A stretch of 64,000 nt of DNA from Liolophura sinensis. Lineage: Eukaryota > Mollusca > Polyplacophora > Chitonida > Chitonidae. The stretch lies in contig NC_088296.1 of NCBI RefSeq assembly GCF_032854445.1, forward strand, positions 3,063,246 through 3,127,245, given 5' to 3'. Both the position numbers and the translations under genes were made by a program. Positions 1-13,600 of the stretch are shown piece by piece (within the stretch, counting starts at the first letter, position 1; each line of letters starts with the position of its first letter). The notes below the pieces were generated by a model, which ran no database searches, was not told the origin of the DNA, and saw only the letters and a program-made list of their open reading frames with translations.

Positions 1-1482
1 CAAGCATGATAACTGGGTGAATACTGCTCGATGCAACATGCACCCCTTCCCATTAAAAGCCATAGCGTATAGGTATGCCAAGCTTTAAACACATGGATAT
101 GCAAAGATCTATTTATATCAATGAAATTCACAGTCACAAACTTCATTGTTATTGTAAACCTTTAACATTTTCAAGCACTAGAGCACTTTTATTCACATGA
201 TTTTAAGCAAACAATTATTATCAAAATGATGCCAGTTCTCTATATCCCACAGTTCTCTCAGAACAATCCCAAATAATAATAATAATAAGTGGTTGAAAAG
301 GTTGAAGAATTAGGGTATTCTACATGTGAAGCCTTTCACGACTGAAATGCGTCTTACTTGAAACTACTTGTCCACATGGATGAATAATTCTTTGCTTGGA
401 AATTATGTAACTACTACTGGTAAACTGCTTAAATAAGGAATCTAACGCAAGAGAATTGTGTTGAGTTATGTCCCCTGGTAATACATGGTCACATTCTTAT
501 ACTGCTTAACTGATGCACATGGGTTAGGAGTTATACAGCAAAATGGTTAGAAAAACTAAACATTTAAATTGTACTCAGAGACAGTTGCTGCATAGATTAA
601 GTGTGTGCCATAAAAAAAACAATGGGAATAACTACTAGTATATTCATGTGTTATAATGTCTAGGTTTTAATAGGTCAGCCTTGGTGGCATGTTCACATGC
701 TCACATGTTCACATGTATTCAAGTTGGTAAGTCTGTCAGGTACCTGGCCTTGTCCAGCGGTTTCCAAAGATGGATCTGCTCAGTTTAAAACCTATAAAAT
801 TTGTTGCTGACATAAACAGCTGTGTAAGTCGTTCTATCTCTCATTCTGTCATCACGTCTCTCTGTTCGTTGGATCATCTGTTTCCAAGTTGATTGGTCTG
901 TCTAGTTTTTTAATTTTATCTTTTAATATGGGTCGGTAGGTGAACGTTATAACATCCTCCGGTATCTTTTAACATGTCAGACAAAAGTCTAGACAGCACG
1001 CAATGAACTCTTTGCAGAATGTCTTGCAGTTACTGCAAATTCATTCTTGTTTTGAATAGGACATTGAATACCAAATCAAATAAATATGTTGGTAAATTTC
1101 TAACTGAGCATCTAAGCCTACTTTTCATGCAAACTACATGTATATGGGAATTAAACTATATGGCTCATCACTTTTGTGATCTAAGGTAAACCTGTCAGAA
1201 ATGCAAAAGCACCCAGGGTCAGTTGTCCTCTATACTTTGAACTGCTAATTTCTAACTACAATGCATACAAGAACTCCTGTAACTATATCAATGAATAATT
1301 GATTATGGCTTAACGGCACATTAGTTATATTGCAGCCATATTGTGGTGATCTAACTAACAATAATGGCATGACAGATACAGGTTGTGCAGGTAGCTCAAA
1401 AACTTACAACCTCAGTGTGGATTTCTAAACAAACAATGCCCATATGACTAAAGTTGTTCACCTCAATTCTACAGCACCTTAC
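1..1482. other. Non-coding stretch, probably intron
   Basis: AT-rich with no convincing exon. A short TIR-end fragment of the MITE family (GAAGAATTAGGGTA) is near 292-317. Confidence 0.4.
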
Positions 1483-1635
1483 CCATCTACATGAACCACA
1501 GTCTCAGGGGTTGACACACTTTCTGAAGTGGCGCCATCTGTATCCTGTTCCCCTGACCTATCACAATTAGAGTCTGTCTTCACTGCTGAATGCAGGTCAA
1601 ATGATTCTGATTGGATGATGGATGGAGTCACATGA
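1483..1635 (-). CDS. TJP1: Probable ZO C-terminal exon 29
   Basis: Bounded by TGTCTACAG and GATGG|GTAAGG. It reads [20 protein letters not shown], then [17 protein letters not shown] and VVHVDG. Phase 2 in matches exon 28; phase 2 out leaves a split glycine codon, so a further exon is needed to the left, probably outside the window. Serine/threonine-rich and acidic, with no recognised fold. Confidence 0.58.
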
Positions 1636-4600
1636 CTGTAGACAGCAAATCATAGATAGAGCACATAGAAAATAAAATGCAGAGAGAACTGAAAACCAAG
1701 CAAGCAAAGACAAAATCAGGCAAATAAAGAGAAGTGTAGCTTTGTTACATGATTTTAATTAGCCTTTGTTAATTAGCAAATCACCTTAAAGCACAACTTG
1801 CAAAAGAGTAGGCCCTATATCTTGCTCAAATTTTTGTTCGGGAAAAAAAAATTCCACATCATAAATCTCTAAATGTACAGAACCAAGATAGCTTTCAATG
1901 ACCGCAATGACTGAATTCGCATGTCAAAATATTGTGAAAAATAGTTGAATATGTTCAACCTTCTGAATCCCTTTGTTTGTGTAAGGATCGAGCAAAGTTC
2001 TTACATATGTAGCAACCACGTAATATTCTGTTTGTGAAAAGTCATTTCACAGTTCCTTTCACCTCACAATCACACAGAAACAAAGGATGTGACCTGGTTT
2101 CACTCACTTTCCGTGTATTTACTTAACAGACATATTTCAACACAATTTAAGCTAATTTGATTTTCCCCTTGAAAACATACTGGCCGTGCTGGCCTATTAA
2201 ACTAAAATCCTTAATAGGCTTTTTTTTATATTTTTAATCAATCTTCAACCTTCAATGTATCTGTTCATCATGTTTGTTTTCAGCAGAGTTCGAGACACTC
2301 GAAGTCCCAACATAGAGCCAATACAGTTTTCAATTTCAAGGTGCATAAATTGTGTTCCAAATTATTCAGACATCCACAAAAAAAAGGAAAGAGAACAGGC
2401 ACTTACAGGTTAAGAACACAGGGACATACATAAAATGACATGAAATGAAATAAAGAGTATTAACATGTACATGCCCCTGAGTTACAACGATGATAAGCAT
2501 GATGAAATGCCCTTTGTTTTTACAATTAATGCACTCCAGTTTCTGAGTTTGGAAAACACAGTGTACAACAGTAACAAATTCCCTCCTGACATTTCATGAA
2601 TGCTTCCAGAATCTGACGTGCTATATTGATACCTTATCTTCATCTTCATACACAGCCACTTACAAATTCTCAGCCATTAATAATGTTAGTAATAAATGTA
2701 AAACTGAAAATGTCAGCAAACTGATAACTGGCCTTACAGAAATATATGGACATTTCATGATCTATGGAGATTGACAATCCATGGAGCGCAAACTCCTATG
2801 GGTCTGAAATTCCCACAATGCTGACCATTCCACCAGCATTTACCTACTCCAGAACATTCATATTTCCAGAGAGTCTGCAACTGCAAAACTCCCATAATGC
2901 CAAAGATGTCATACTGAGCTGACAATTCCATGGCTACTGTACATGTATGTTTGTGTGCTTGGGGTTTTATTTGATAATTTTCAGTCATAGTGACGGATAG
3001 GGGTCATTAGGTGTGTGTACATATAGTCTTGCGACAGGGTGGGTTCATACTCCCAAAGTCTACCGCCACCGAAATATCATGCCAAGGACACCAGACATGA
3101 CACCTCATGACACCTGGCCAACCAGTCCTGTTTTCCTTGCTCTCACTTCTCAGTGCTAAGAACTAAGCAAGACATCAACAAGTTCCATTTTTGAAGTCAC
3201 TGGTATGCCGCAACAGGGGTTTTAAATATAAGCGTCAAGTCCGACATTCCTATACCATTCGTAGTCCGTAAAGGGCGTTCCAAGTCGATCGCAAGATCCA
3301 TTTCCACAACAACGTTTAACACTAACTCCCGAAGACAAAGGTATGTAAGAAATTATACAAATAAGAAATAAAGCTGGTAACACACAAGAGAGAAGCGGTC
3401 ATCAGTTTTCAATGATGCCGGGCAAACAATGGATATTCCAGGCATGAATTCCATATCAAAGTTCAAATTCGTAGTCCGTGAGTGAGTTCCATGTCAAATA
3501 ACAGCATGTCCTGGCTTTGAGCTGGACATGAACATTGTAGTCCTGTAGCTTAACTCTCATCATTTAAACATGTGACAGAGCCTGGACCTGGACCTCATAT
3601 TCCAACAAAGACTCCATGTGCCAAACCCTCATATTTCTCAACATGCCATAGCCCTCAAGACCAAAAAGCTTAGATTTCTAGAAACCCCCCAAAATGCCGA
3701 TCCAAAGCTCATGTTCACAGAAATTTTAGAAAAATATCCAACATTTGTAAGAAATGACAATCCAGAAAACATTATGTCCAAAGACTGGATATTTTTGACA
3801 TAACACCTGACAATTCCTAACCACAAATATTTCTAGACACAAGGACTGGACAAGGCACACAGACAAAAACACCCATTACCTGGTCACAGGCAAACACCCA
3901 CCTGTTCACAGGTCAAAACTCACCTGTCTGTTTTTGTATGGTTAGGTCGAGGACTCTTTCTTCCCGAAAGTGGAAAAGTCTCCTGAAATTCTGCTGTAAG
4001 TTTCGAAAGCACTTCCTGAGGCTCTCTACCATCTTCTCTGGGAGGGCCCTGAAGATGGGTGCCATTCTGGAGAGGCGGAGTCTCAGTAGGTGGGGCGCCA
4101 TTTTGTAATGTTTTGATCTCTTTGGCAATATTAACCTGGGTCATATCCCTATAGGATACAAGTCCATTGTCTCAGTTCAATTCAAAAAGCTAATTTGTGT
4201 TTAATATGAGAACATATTTATTACTACAAAAACACACATATACATATTCCTTTAAAGCAATTTAACCCACTTTAAACATTCTTAAACATCAAGTTAAAGA
4301 GGAAAAACGAAAACTAAAACATTATTGCCTTTTCTTTGCATGTATACTGTCTTTAAAATGAAACAATTAGGAAAAATATATCAAAACAGCCATTTGAACC
4401 AATTTACAAATCTTCAGCTTCAGCTTAAAGAAATACAACTGTTAAATTTTGTCCAGTTCTGCTATTGATTTTTTTAAAACATGCAGGACCATTTTTTGGG
4501 TGGTTAAGGTTGTCTTAATGGTTGTATAAATTGTACGGCATGCAGGGAACTTAAGATGTGGGAAGACATGCTAAAGTGATTCACATGCAGGAAGCATACA

Positions 4601-7600
4601 AAGAGGCATTATGCTGGGGTAATGTATACACAACACACCAACACATAGAAACCAAATAACCAACTTCACAGACACCAAACAACATGCAGCAGTGTCCTAG
4701 ATACCATGCCACAACCCACATCTACCACCCTGGGGCCAAACTTCCAAAACCAAGTACCAGGTACAACAAAGTAGCTTGCACATCTGATGACAATGCCTGG
4801 GTCTATACCGTGCACGAATCACAATCACATTCACAGAGATCCTGAACGTTCATAATACTGATACATCAGAGAGACATATACATGTGTGTGATCAGTGTGG
4901 ATCGTGTCTACAGAGGCTTGAATGTCTACAGAGGCTCTTAAAAAGTTGCCAAAATTTTTATTTGGAGAACAAACCATGACTTGGAAAATCACACCACCGC
5001 AAAACTACATCACATGGTACGGTTACAAAGTAGAAATTTTTAACTGATTTTTTTATGTTTTATGCCTTACTCAAGAATATTTCACATATCTGACAACCAC
5101 AAGCATTATGATGGGAGAAAACCCACGACCTTCTGCAAGTTGTTGACAGACCTTCCCACACCATCACCATTAAGTACAACTACAACATATATTTATCTTC
5201 GAATCATAACCTCAACAGCAGTTTCTCACACAGGTTCCAAGAATTTGATATAATACGAATCTCATCTACAGCATGTAAGAGTTGAAACATAACCAGGAAA
5301 ATGTATCCTGTCAAACATAGAGAAATCTTAAGGTTGAGAGAATGACAACCTGGTATATTAGGGTTTTGTACAAGAAGTAGACACCCACACCATGGGCCAT
5401 GACATATTTCAGTTTATCATCTGCTAAACCAATAGTCCTAACTACACAAAGAGCAGAGAAGCTGGGCCCAGTTTCACAAAGCGACGTACAATATATATTT
5501 TATCTTACATTTGTTGTATGATATTTAGGCACGTCACTTTTACCGTACCATTGTCCTATTTGTGCAATTGCTGTACATGTACGACATCTTGGTGAAGCTG
5601 GGCCCTGAAAGGTGACTTGGAAAGGAAGGGCATTCCCAGCCACCCCAAGCAGATAGACTGTCCACCCCATCACCCCCTCCACCCTATGTGAGCTCTGGTT
5701 GCAGTGAACTATTTACCAGTAATCAGTGTCAGCACCCAGTGGGTCAGCGGGGCGGGTGCCGTAAAACCCTGGGGGTGATAAGCTTCCGATATGATTCAAA
5801 ATTTGAACTGGACCGGTTCATGTTTTATGGGCACAGCTTTGGTTTCTTCGGGTCTGTAAGACAGGAATTGCAAGTAGCTGGGAAAACATTTCTATTTCGC
5901 CATCAAAATGAGAAGTGAGTTTGTGACCTGAATGTTTGCATGTTTGCAAGGTGTTTTTTTTTTTTTTTTTCAAGCAAATTCTGTGGGCGCTATACTGTGT
6001 AGACTGACCAACTTATACTTTTAGTAAAGCCCTGACATTCGCCCAATCCAACCAAATGTAGTTCTCAAATATCAAATTTAAAACATGCATAACTTGCACT
6101 GCAAGTTGCGCTTTCGTATGCGAAAAGGTTGAGGAAATTAAGGTAAATGTAAGGTAATTAAGGTGTAATTAAGGTGTAATTAAGGTAATTACTGACCTAA
6201 ATGACTCATTTATATTTCTTCAGCAGGTCACATTCAAGTCAACATGAGAAGTGCAGTTTATTGGGTTGTATATAAATGTACGTTACAAATTGGCATATCA
6301 GCTACAAAGACTTAACATTGTACTTGAATGTACTATAATTCTTCAACCTTTTTGCATGTTTGCAAGTCATTGATTCAAGCATATTCTGGACCATTACTCT
6401 GTGAACACTTTTGTCACTTCCTGTGTATTCCTGAAATTTGCCAACCCCAACCAACGTAAGTTTTATCTCTGAAATTGTTTAAATCACACTGAAAGTTGCT
6501 TTCATATGGGAAAAGAATGAGGAATTAGGGTACAGGTATCCACCTGTATGAGTGTACGTATCTACCTGTATGAGTGTATGTATCTACCTGTATGAGTGTA
6601 CATATCTTACCTGTATGAGTACATGTATCTACCTGTAGGAGTGCACGTATCTACCTGTATGAGTGTGCGTACCCACCTGTATGAGTGGACGTATCTACCT
6701 GTATGAGTGGACGTACCTACCTGTATGAGTGCACGTATCTATCTGTAGGAGAGCACATATCTACCTGTAGGGGGCACGTATCTACCTGTAGGAGTGTACG
6801 TATCTACCCTGTATGAGTGTACGTATCTACCTGTATGAATGCACGTATCTATCTGTAGGACTGCACGTATCTACCTGTAGGAGTGCACGTATCTACCTGT
6901 ATGAGTGTACATACCCGCCTGTATGAGTGTACATACCCACCTGTATGAGTGGACGCATCTACCTGTATGAGTGTATGTATCTACCTGTAGGAGAGCACGT
7001 ATCTACCTGTAGGAGTGCACGTAATCTACCTGTAAGAGTGCACTATCTACCTGTAGGAGTGCACGTATCTACCTGTATGAGTGTACATACCCGCCTGTAT
7101 GAGTGTACATACCCACCTGTATGAGTGGACGCATCTACCTGTATGAGTGTATGTATCTACCTGTAGGAGAGCACTATCTACCTGTAGGAGTGCACGTATC
7201 TACCTGTATGAGTGCACATATCTACCTGTATGAATGTACGTACCCACCTGGATGAGTGCATATGCCCACCTGTATTAGTGCGCGTACCCACCTGTATGAA
7301 TGTACGTATCTACTTGTATGAGTGTATGTATCTACCTGTATGAGTGCATGTACCCACCTGTATGAGTGCACGTATCTACCTGTATGAGTGTACGTACCCC
7401 CTGTATGAGTGCACGTATCTACGTGTATGCGTCCATGTATCTACCTGCATGAGTGTACATACCCACATCTATGAGTGCACGTACCCACCTGTACGAGTGT
7501 ATGTATCTACCTGTATGAGTGTACATACCCACCTGTACGAGTATACGTATCTACCTGTATAAGTGCACATACCCACCTGTATGAGTGTACATATCTACCT

Positions 7601-10600
7601 GTATGAGAGCACATATCTACCTGTAGGAGTGAACATATCCACCTGTATGAGTGTACATATCTACCTGTATGAGTGTATGTACCCCCTGTATGAGTGTACA
7701 TACCTACCTGTATGAGTGCACGTACCCACCTGTATGAGTGTACATATCTACCTGTATGAGTGCACATAACCACCTTTTTGAGTGCATGTATCTACTTGTA
7801 CGAGTGTACATATCTATCAGTATGAGTGCACGTACCCACCTGTATGAGTGTATGTATCTCCCTGTATGAGAGCACGTATCTACCTGTATGAGTACATGTA
7901 TCTACCTGTATGAGTGCACATACCCACCTGTATGAGTGTATGTATCTACCTGTATGAAAGCACATATCCTCCTGTACGAGTGTACATATCTACCTGTATG
8001 AGTGCACATACCCCCTGTATGAGTACATGTATCTACCTGTACGAGTGTACGTATCTACCTGTGTGAGTGCACGTACCCCCTTTATGAGTGTACATATCTA
8101 CCTGTATGATTGCACGTACCCCTTGTATGAGTGTACATATCTACCTGTATGAGTTCACATAACCACCTTTTTGAGTGCATGTATCTACTTGTACGAGTGT
8201 ACATATCTATCAGTATGAGTGCACGTACCCACCTGTATGAGTGTATGTATCTCCCTGTATGAGAGCACGTATCTACCTGTATGAGTACATGTATCTACCT
8301 GTATGAGTGTATGTAGCTACCTGTATGAAAGCACGTATCCACCTGTACGAGTGTACATATCTACCTGTATGAGTGCACATACCCCCTGTATGAGTGTACG
8401 TATCTACCTGTATGAGTGTACGTATCTACCTGTATGAGTGCACGTATCTACTTGTATGAGTTCATGTATCTACCTGTATGAGAGCACATATCTACCTGTA
8501 TGAGTACATGTATCTACCTGTATGAGTGCACGTATTTACCTGTATGAGAGCACGTATCTACCTGTATGAGTACACGTACCCACCTGTATGAGTGTATGTA
8601 TCTACCTGTATGAGTGCACGTATTTACCAGTATGAGTACATGTATCTACCTGTACGAGTGCATGTATCTACCTGTATACGTAAGTACAGTCAACGTACAA
8701 GTGAAAAATCCATAAGTGTGGTGATAAACTGCAATCTAATAAATCTGTATGCTGTATTTCTTCAAACTTCTCACATGTCTGCAAGGTGTTTATTTAAGCC
8801 TATTCTGAAGACATTATGCTGCATAGATTCATAAAATCATACTTTTGGTGAACCCCTGAAACTAGTCCATCCAACCAACGTTGTCTTGTCTGCAAAATTG
8901 AATTCAAAATGTGCATAAATTGCACAGAAAGTTTGAAAAAGCTTGAGAAATTAGGGTAATTACGTTTTACTCCACTAAAATTTTAAGTTCATGCATGTAT
9001 GTTCTTGTGCAGGTCATTATCTAAGATACATACAGTCACCCTAACGACCTGCTAATTAAGGTAGCAGTATGTAGTAGAACTGGAATATCACATTTATACA
9101 TGTATCACAATAAAGATGGACATCTTTACTCCATGATACATCTGCACCAATTGGCTACATCTCCAATACAGCTGTATTTAACGGCTTCATCTGTAGGGCA
9201 GCTACACTGCCTGGCAATGTTTGATTGACAGCATTCACAGCCCCACCGATGCACAGTGATCCTGCCTTGATGGACAGCATCCCTTATACAGCCACATTGC
9301 TGACTGCATTCCAAATACAGCCACATTGCTGACTGCATTCCGAATACAGCTACACTGCTGACTGTAGCCCTAGTACAGCAACCACAATGGACATCATCCT
9401 TAGTACAGATACACTGCAGACTGTAGCCCTAGTAAGCTTTAATCTGACCATAATGGACTGGTTGATCTGACCATACTGCTGTGTGGAGTGTTTGCTCTGA
9501 CCATAATGTTGTGTGGATTGGCTGATCTGACCATACTGCTGTGTGGATTGGCTGATCTGACCATACTGCTGTTTGGACTGGTTGATCTGACCATAATGTT
9601 GTGTGGACTGGTTGATCTGACCATATTGCTGTGTGGACTGGTTGATCTGACCATAATGTTGTGTGGATTGGTTGATCTGACCGTATTGCTGTGTGGACTG
9701 GTTGATCTGACCATAATGTTGTGTGGATTGGTTGATCTGACCATAATGCTGTGTGGACTGGCTGATCTGACCATAATACTGTGTGTACTGGTTGATCTGA
9801 CCATACTGCGGTGTGGACTGGTTGATCTGACCATACTGCTGTGTGGAGTGTTTGCTCTGACCATACTGCTGTGTGGATTGGTTGATCTGACCATACTGCT
9901 GTGTGGACTGGTTGATCTGACCATAATGTTGTGTGGACTGGTTGATCTGACCATAATACTGTGTGGATTGGTTGATCTGACCATAATACTGTGTGGATTG
10001 GTTGATCTGACCATAATGTTGTGTGGACTGGTTGATCTGACCATAATGCTGTGTGGACTGGCTGATCTAACTATACTGCTGTGTGGACTGGTTGATCTGA
10101 CCATAATGTGGTGTGGACTGGTTGATCTGACCATAATACTGTGTGGATTGGTTGATCTGACCATATTACTGTGTGGATTGGTTGATCTGACCATAATGTT
10201 GTGTGGACTGGTTGATCTGACCATAATGCTGTGTGTACTGGCTGATCTAACTATACTGCTGTGTGGACTGGTTGATCTGACCATAATACTGTGTGGACTG
10301 GTTTATCTGGCCATAATGTTGAGTGGGTTGTGTGATCTGACCACAATGCTGTGTGGACTGGTTGATCTGGCCATAATGTTGAGTTGGTTGTGTGATCTGA
10401 CCACAATGCTGTGTGGACTGGTTGATCTGGCCATAATGTTGTGTGGACTGGTTGATCTGGCCATAATGTTGTGTGGACTGGTTGATCTGACCATAATACT
10501 GTGTGGATTGGTTGATCTGACCATAATACTGTGTGGACTGGTTGATCTGGCCATAATGTTGAGTTGGTTGTGTGATCTGACCACAATGTTGAGTGGGTTG

Positions 10601-13600
10601 TGTGATCTGACCATAATGTTGAGTGGGTTGTGTGATCTGACCACAATGTTGAGTGGGTTGTGTGATCTGACCATAATGTTGAGTGGGTTGTGTGATCTGA
10701 CCATAATGTTGAGTGGGTTGTGTGATCTGACCATAATGTTGAGTGGGTTGTGTGATCTGACCATAATGTTGAGTGGGTTGTGTGATCTGACCACAATGTT
10801 GAGTGGGTTGTGTGATCTGACCATAATGTTGAGTGGGTTGTGTGATCTGACCACAAAGTTGAGTGGGTTGTGTGATCTGACCATAATGTTGAGTGGGTTG
10901 TGTGATCTGACCATAATGCTGTGTGGACTGGCTGATCTAACTATACTGCTGTGTGGATTGGTTGATCTGACCATAATGTTGTGTGGACTGGTTGATCTGG
11001 CCATAATGTTGAGTGGGTTGTGTGATCTGACCACAATGTTGAGTGGGTTGTGTGATCTGACCATAATGTTGAGTGGGTTGTGTGATCTGACCATAATGTT
11101 GAGTGGGTTGTGTGATCTGACCACAATGTTGAGTGGGTTGTGTGATCTGACCATAATGTTGAGTGGGTTGTGTGATCTGACCATAATGTTGAGTGGGTTG
11201 TGTGATCTGACCACAATGTTGAGTGGGTTGTGTGATCTGACCACAATGTTGAGTGGGTTGTGTGATCTGACCATAATGTTGAGTGGGTTGTGTGATCTGA
11301 CCATAATGTTGAGTGGGTTGTGTGATCTGACCATAATGTTGAGTGGGTTGTGTGATCTGACCATAATGTTGAGTGGGTTGTGTGATCTGACCACAATGTT
11401 GAGTGGGTTGTGTGATCTGACCATAATGTTGAGTGGGTTGTGTGATCTGACCACAATGTTGAGTGGGTTGTGTGATCTGACCACAATGTTGAGTGGGTTG
11501 TGTGATCTGACCATAATGTTGAGTGGGTTGTGTGATCTGACCATAATGTTGAGTGGGTTGTGTGATCTGACCACAATGTTGAGTGGGTTGTGTGATCTGA
11601 CCACAATGTTGAGTGGGTTGTGTGATCTGACCACAATGTTGAGTGGGTTGTGTGATCTGACCATAATGTTGAGTGGGTTGTGTGATCTGACCATAATGTT
11701 GAGTGGGTTGTGTGATCTGACCATAATGTTGAGTGGGTTGTGTGATCTGACCACAATGTTGAGTGGGTTGTGTGATCTGACCACAATGTTGAGTGGGTTG
11801 TGTGATCTGACCATAATGTTGAGTGGGTTGTGTGATCTGACCACAATGTTGAGTGGGTTGTGTGATCTGACCACAATGTTGAGTGGGTTGTGTGATCTGA
11901 CCACAATGTTGAGTGGGTTGTGTGATCTGACCACAATGTTGAGTGGGTTGTGTGATCTGACCACAATGTTGAGTGGGTTGTGTGATCTGACCACAAAGTT
12001 GAGTGGGTTGTGTGATCTGACCACAATGCTGTGGGCACTGGTTGATCTGGCCATAATGTTGAGTGGGTTGTGTGATCTGACCATAATGTTGAGTGGGTTG
12101 TGTGATCTGACCATAATGTTGAGTGGGTTGTGTGATCTGACCACAATGTTGAGTGGGTTGTGTGATCTGACCACAATGTTGAGTGGGTTGTGTGATCTGA
12201 CCACAATGTTGAGTGGGTTGTGTGATCTGACCACAATGTTGAGTGGGTTGTGTGATCTGACCACAATGTTGAGTGGGTTGTGTGATCTGACCACAAAGTT
12301 GAGTGGGTTGTGTGATCTGACCACAATGCTGTGGGCACTGGTTGATCTGGCCATAATGTTGAGTGGGTTGTGTGATCTGACCATAATGTTGAGTGGGTTG
12401 TGTGATCTGACCACAATGCTGTGGGCACTGGTTGATCTATTAATGGAAAATGCTATTTGGGCTGGTTTGTGTATTTAAAATGCTGTCATGAAAAACTCAG
12501 CATACTGCTATCTAGCTTGTCAGCAAAGGCATAAGGCACTCTGGAGTTTTATGCACAGTTCAATAGTCAATCAACCAATCAATCAATCTCATTCAGATCA
12601 TCATGACACATGCGTACCAAGACCAAGCATACGACTGTACACTATTATTATGACTGAGCTAAAAGTTACTAATTTCTCACTTGGCAATACCTTAATGGTA
12701 AAATCCAGCATTCATTGCCTAGAAGCAAATTCGCATGGTAACCATGGTGACATGCCCAAGGTTATTGAAGGTCATGCAGGAGGATTCTGGGATACAGTTC
12801 ATTCTCAGGGCAAGTTTAAGTAAAACAAAAAAAAAAAGAACTAATAAAAAAAAAACACACAGACAAAAGTATATGTTGTTGGAAAATGTTGCACTTTATT
12901 CCATCTTTCTTTTTAGGTAAAAACTAGTCCTGTTAAACATTTCAAGATATAAAAGTTCAACAAGAAAACATCATAAAGGTCACACAACAGGTCGTCTACA
13001 TAAACTATGCTGCGAGGTCAAACTTACATGGAAATGGTTGAGAACTGTACAAACTAGTGCCAACAGTTTGGAACACTTTGCACAACATTTGTTGGATAAG
13101 TATGGCATACAACTGCAACAACATGAAACACCGATACTGCAACATTTGTAAACTTTCCCCCTAATGCAACAATACTTCACAAAAAATATAAAAAAAAATT
13201 AATCCAAAATATCAAAAGTAAAAATGTGCGTAAAATTGTATTTTTCTTCCCAGACAGTGTAAAAACAGAAACACCTTGAGATTTTAGAGGGAAAATCTAA
13301 GCCCAAATTGACTTGTCTGAAAGAAAACTTTGGAGCAATAATGCTTATAATGAGCCCAATTTTTCTTGAGACAAAAAATAAGCTACAGGTGCTAAACTAT
13401 TAAAAAACACTTTCACAGAATTTGGAAAGGGATCTGTCACCATAGTTACCATGTATACTGCACCAGGCTAATGCACACCAGAAAAAACAAACAGAATAAA
13501 ACAAATCGCCTGAGTCTCGTAACAAATCTGTTCAAAAACTGTACATGTACAAACGAACACTACAAAACATGACATGCCGTGTGAGAATAAATAAGGGGAG

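Noticed and set aside
744-778. Possible further ZO exon to the left of 1483
   Set aside because: A GTACCT donor and an AG exist, but the acceptor tract is weak. The frame demanded by exon 29 gives an unconvincing peptide, and an attractive peptide needs the wrong phase.
6533-8690. CRISPR-like appearance of the 22-bp array
   Set aside because: Units are contiguous with no unique spacers, and the sequence is clearly an animal genome.
9488-12478. A 996-codon open frame of ten-residue hydrophobic repeats, with long frames on the opposite strand
   Set aside because: A stop-free 30-mer in perfect register opens several frames at once. There is no ATG at its beginning, no splice or promoter context, and no frame stands out.
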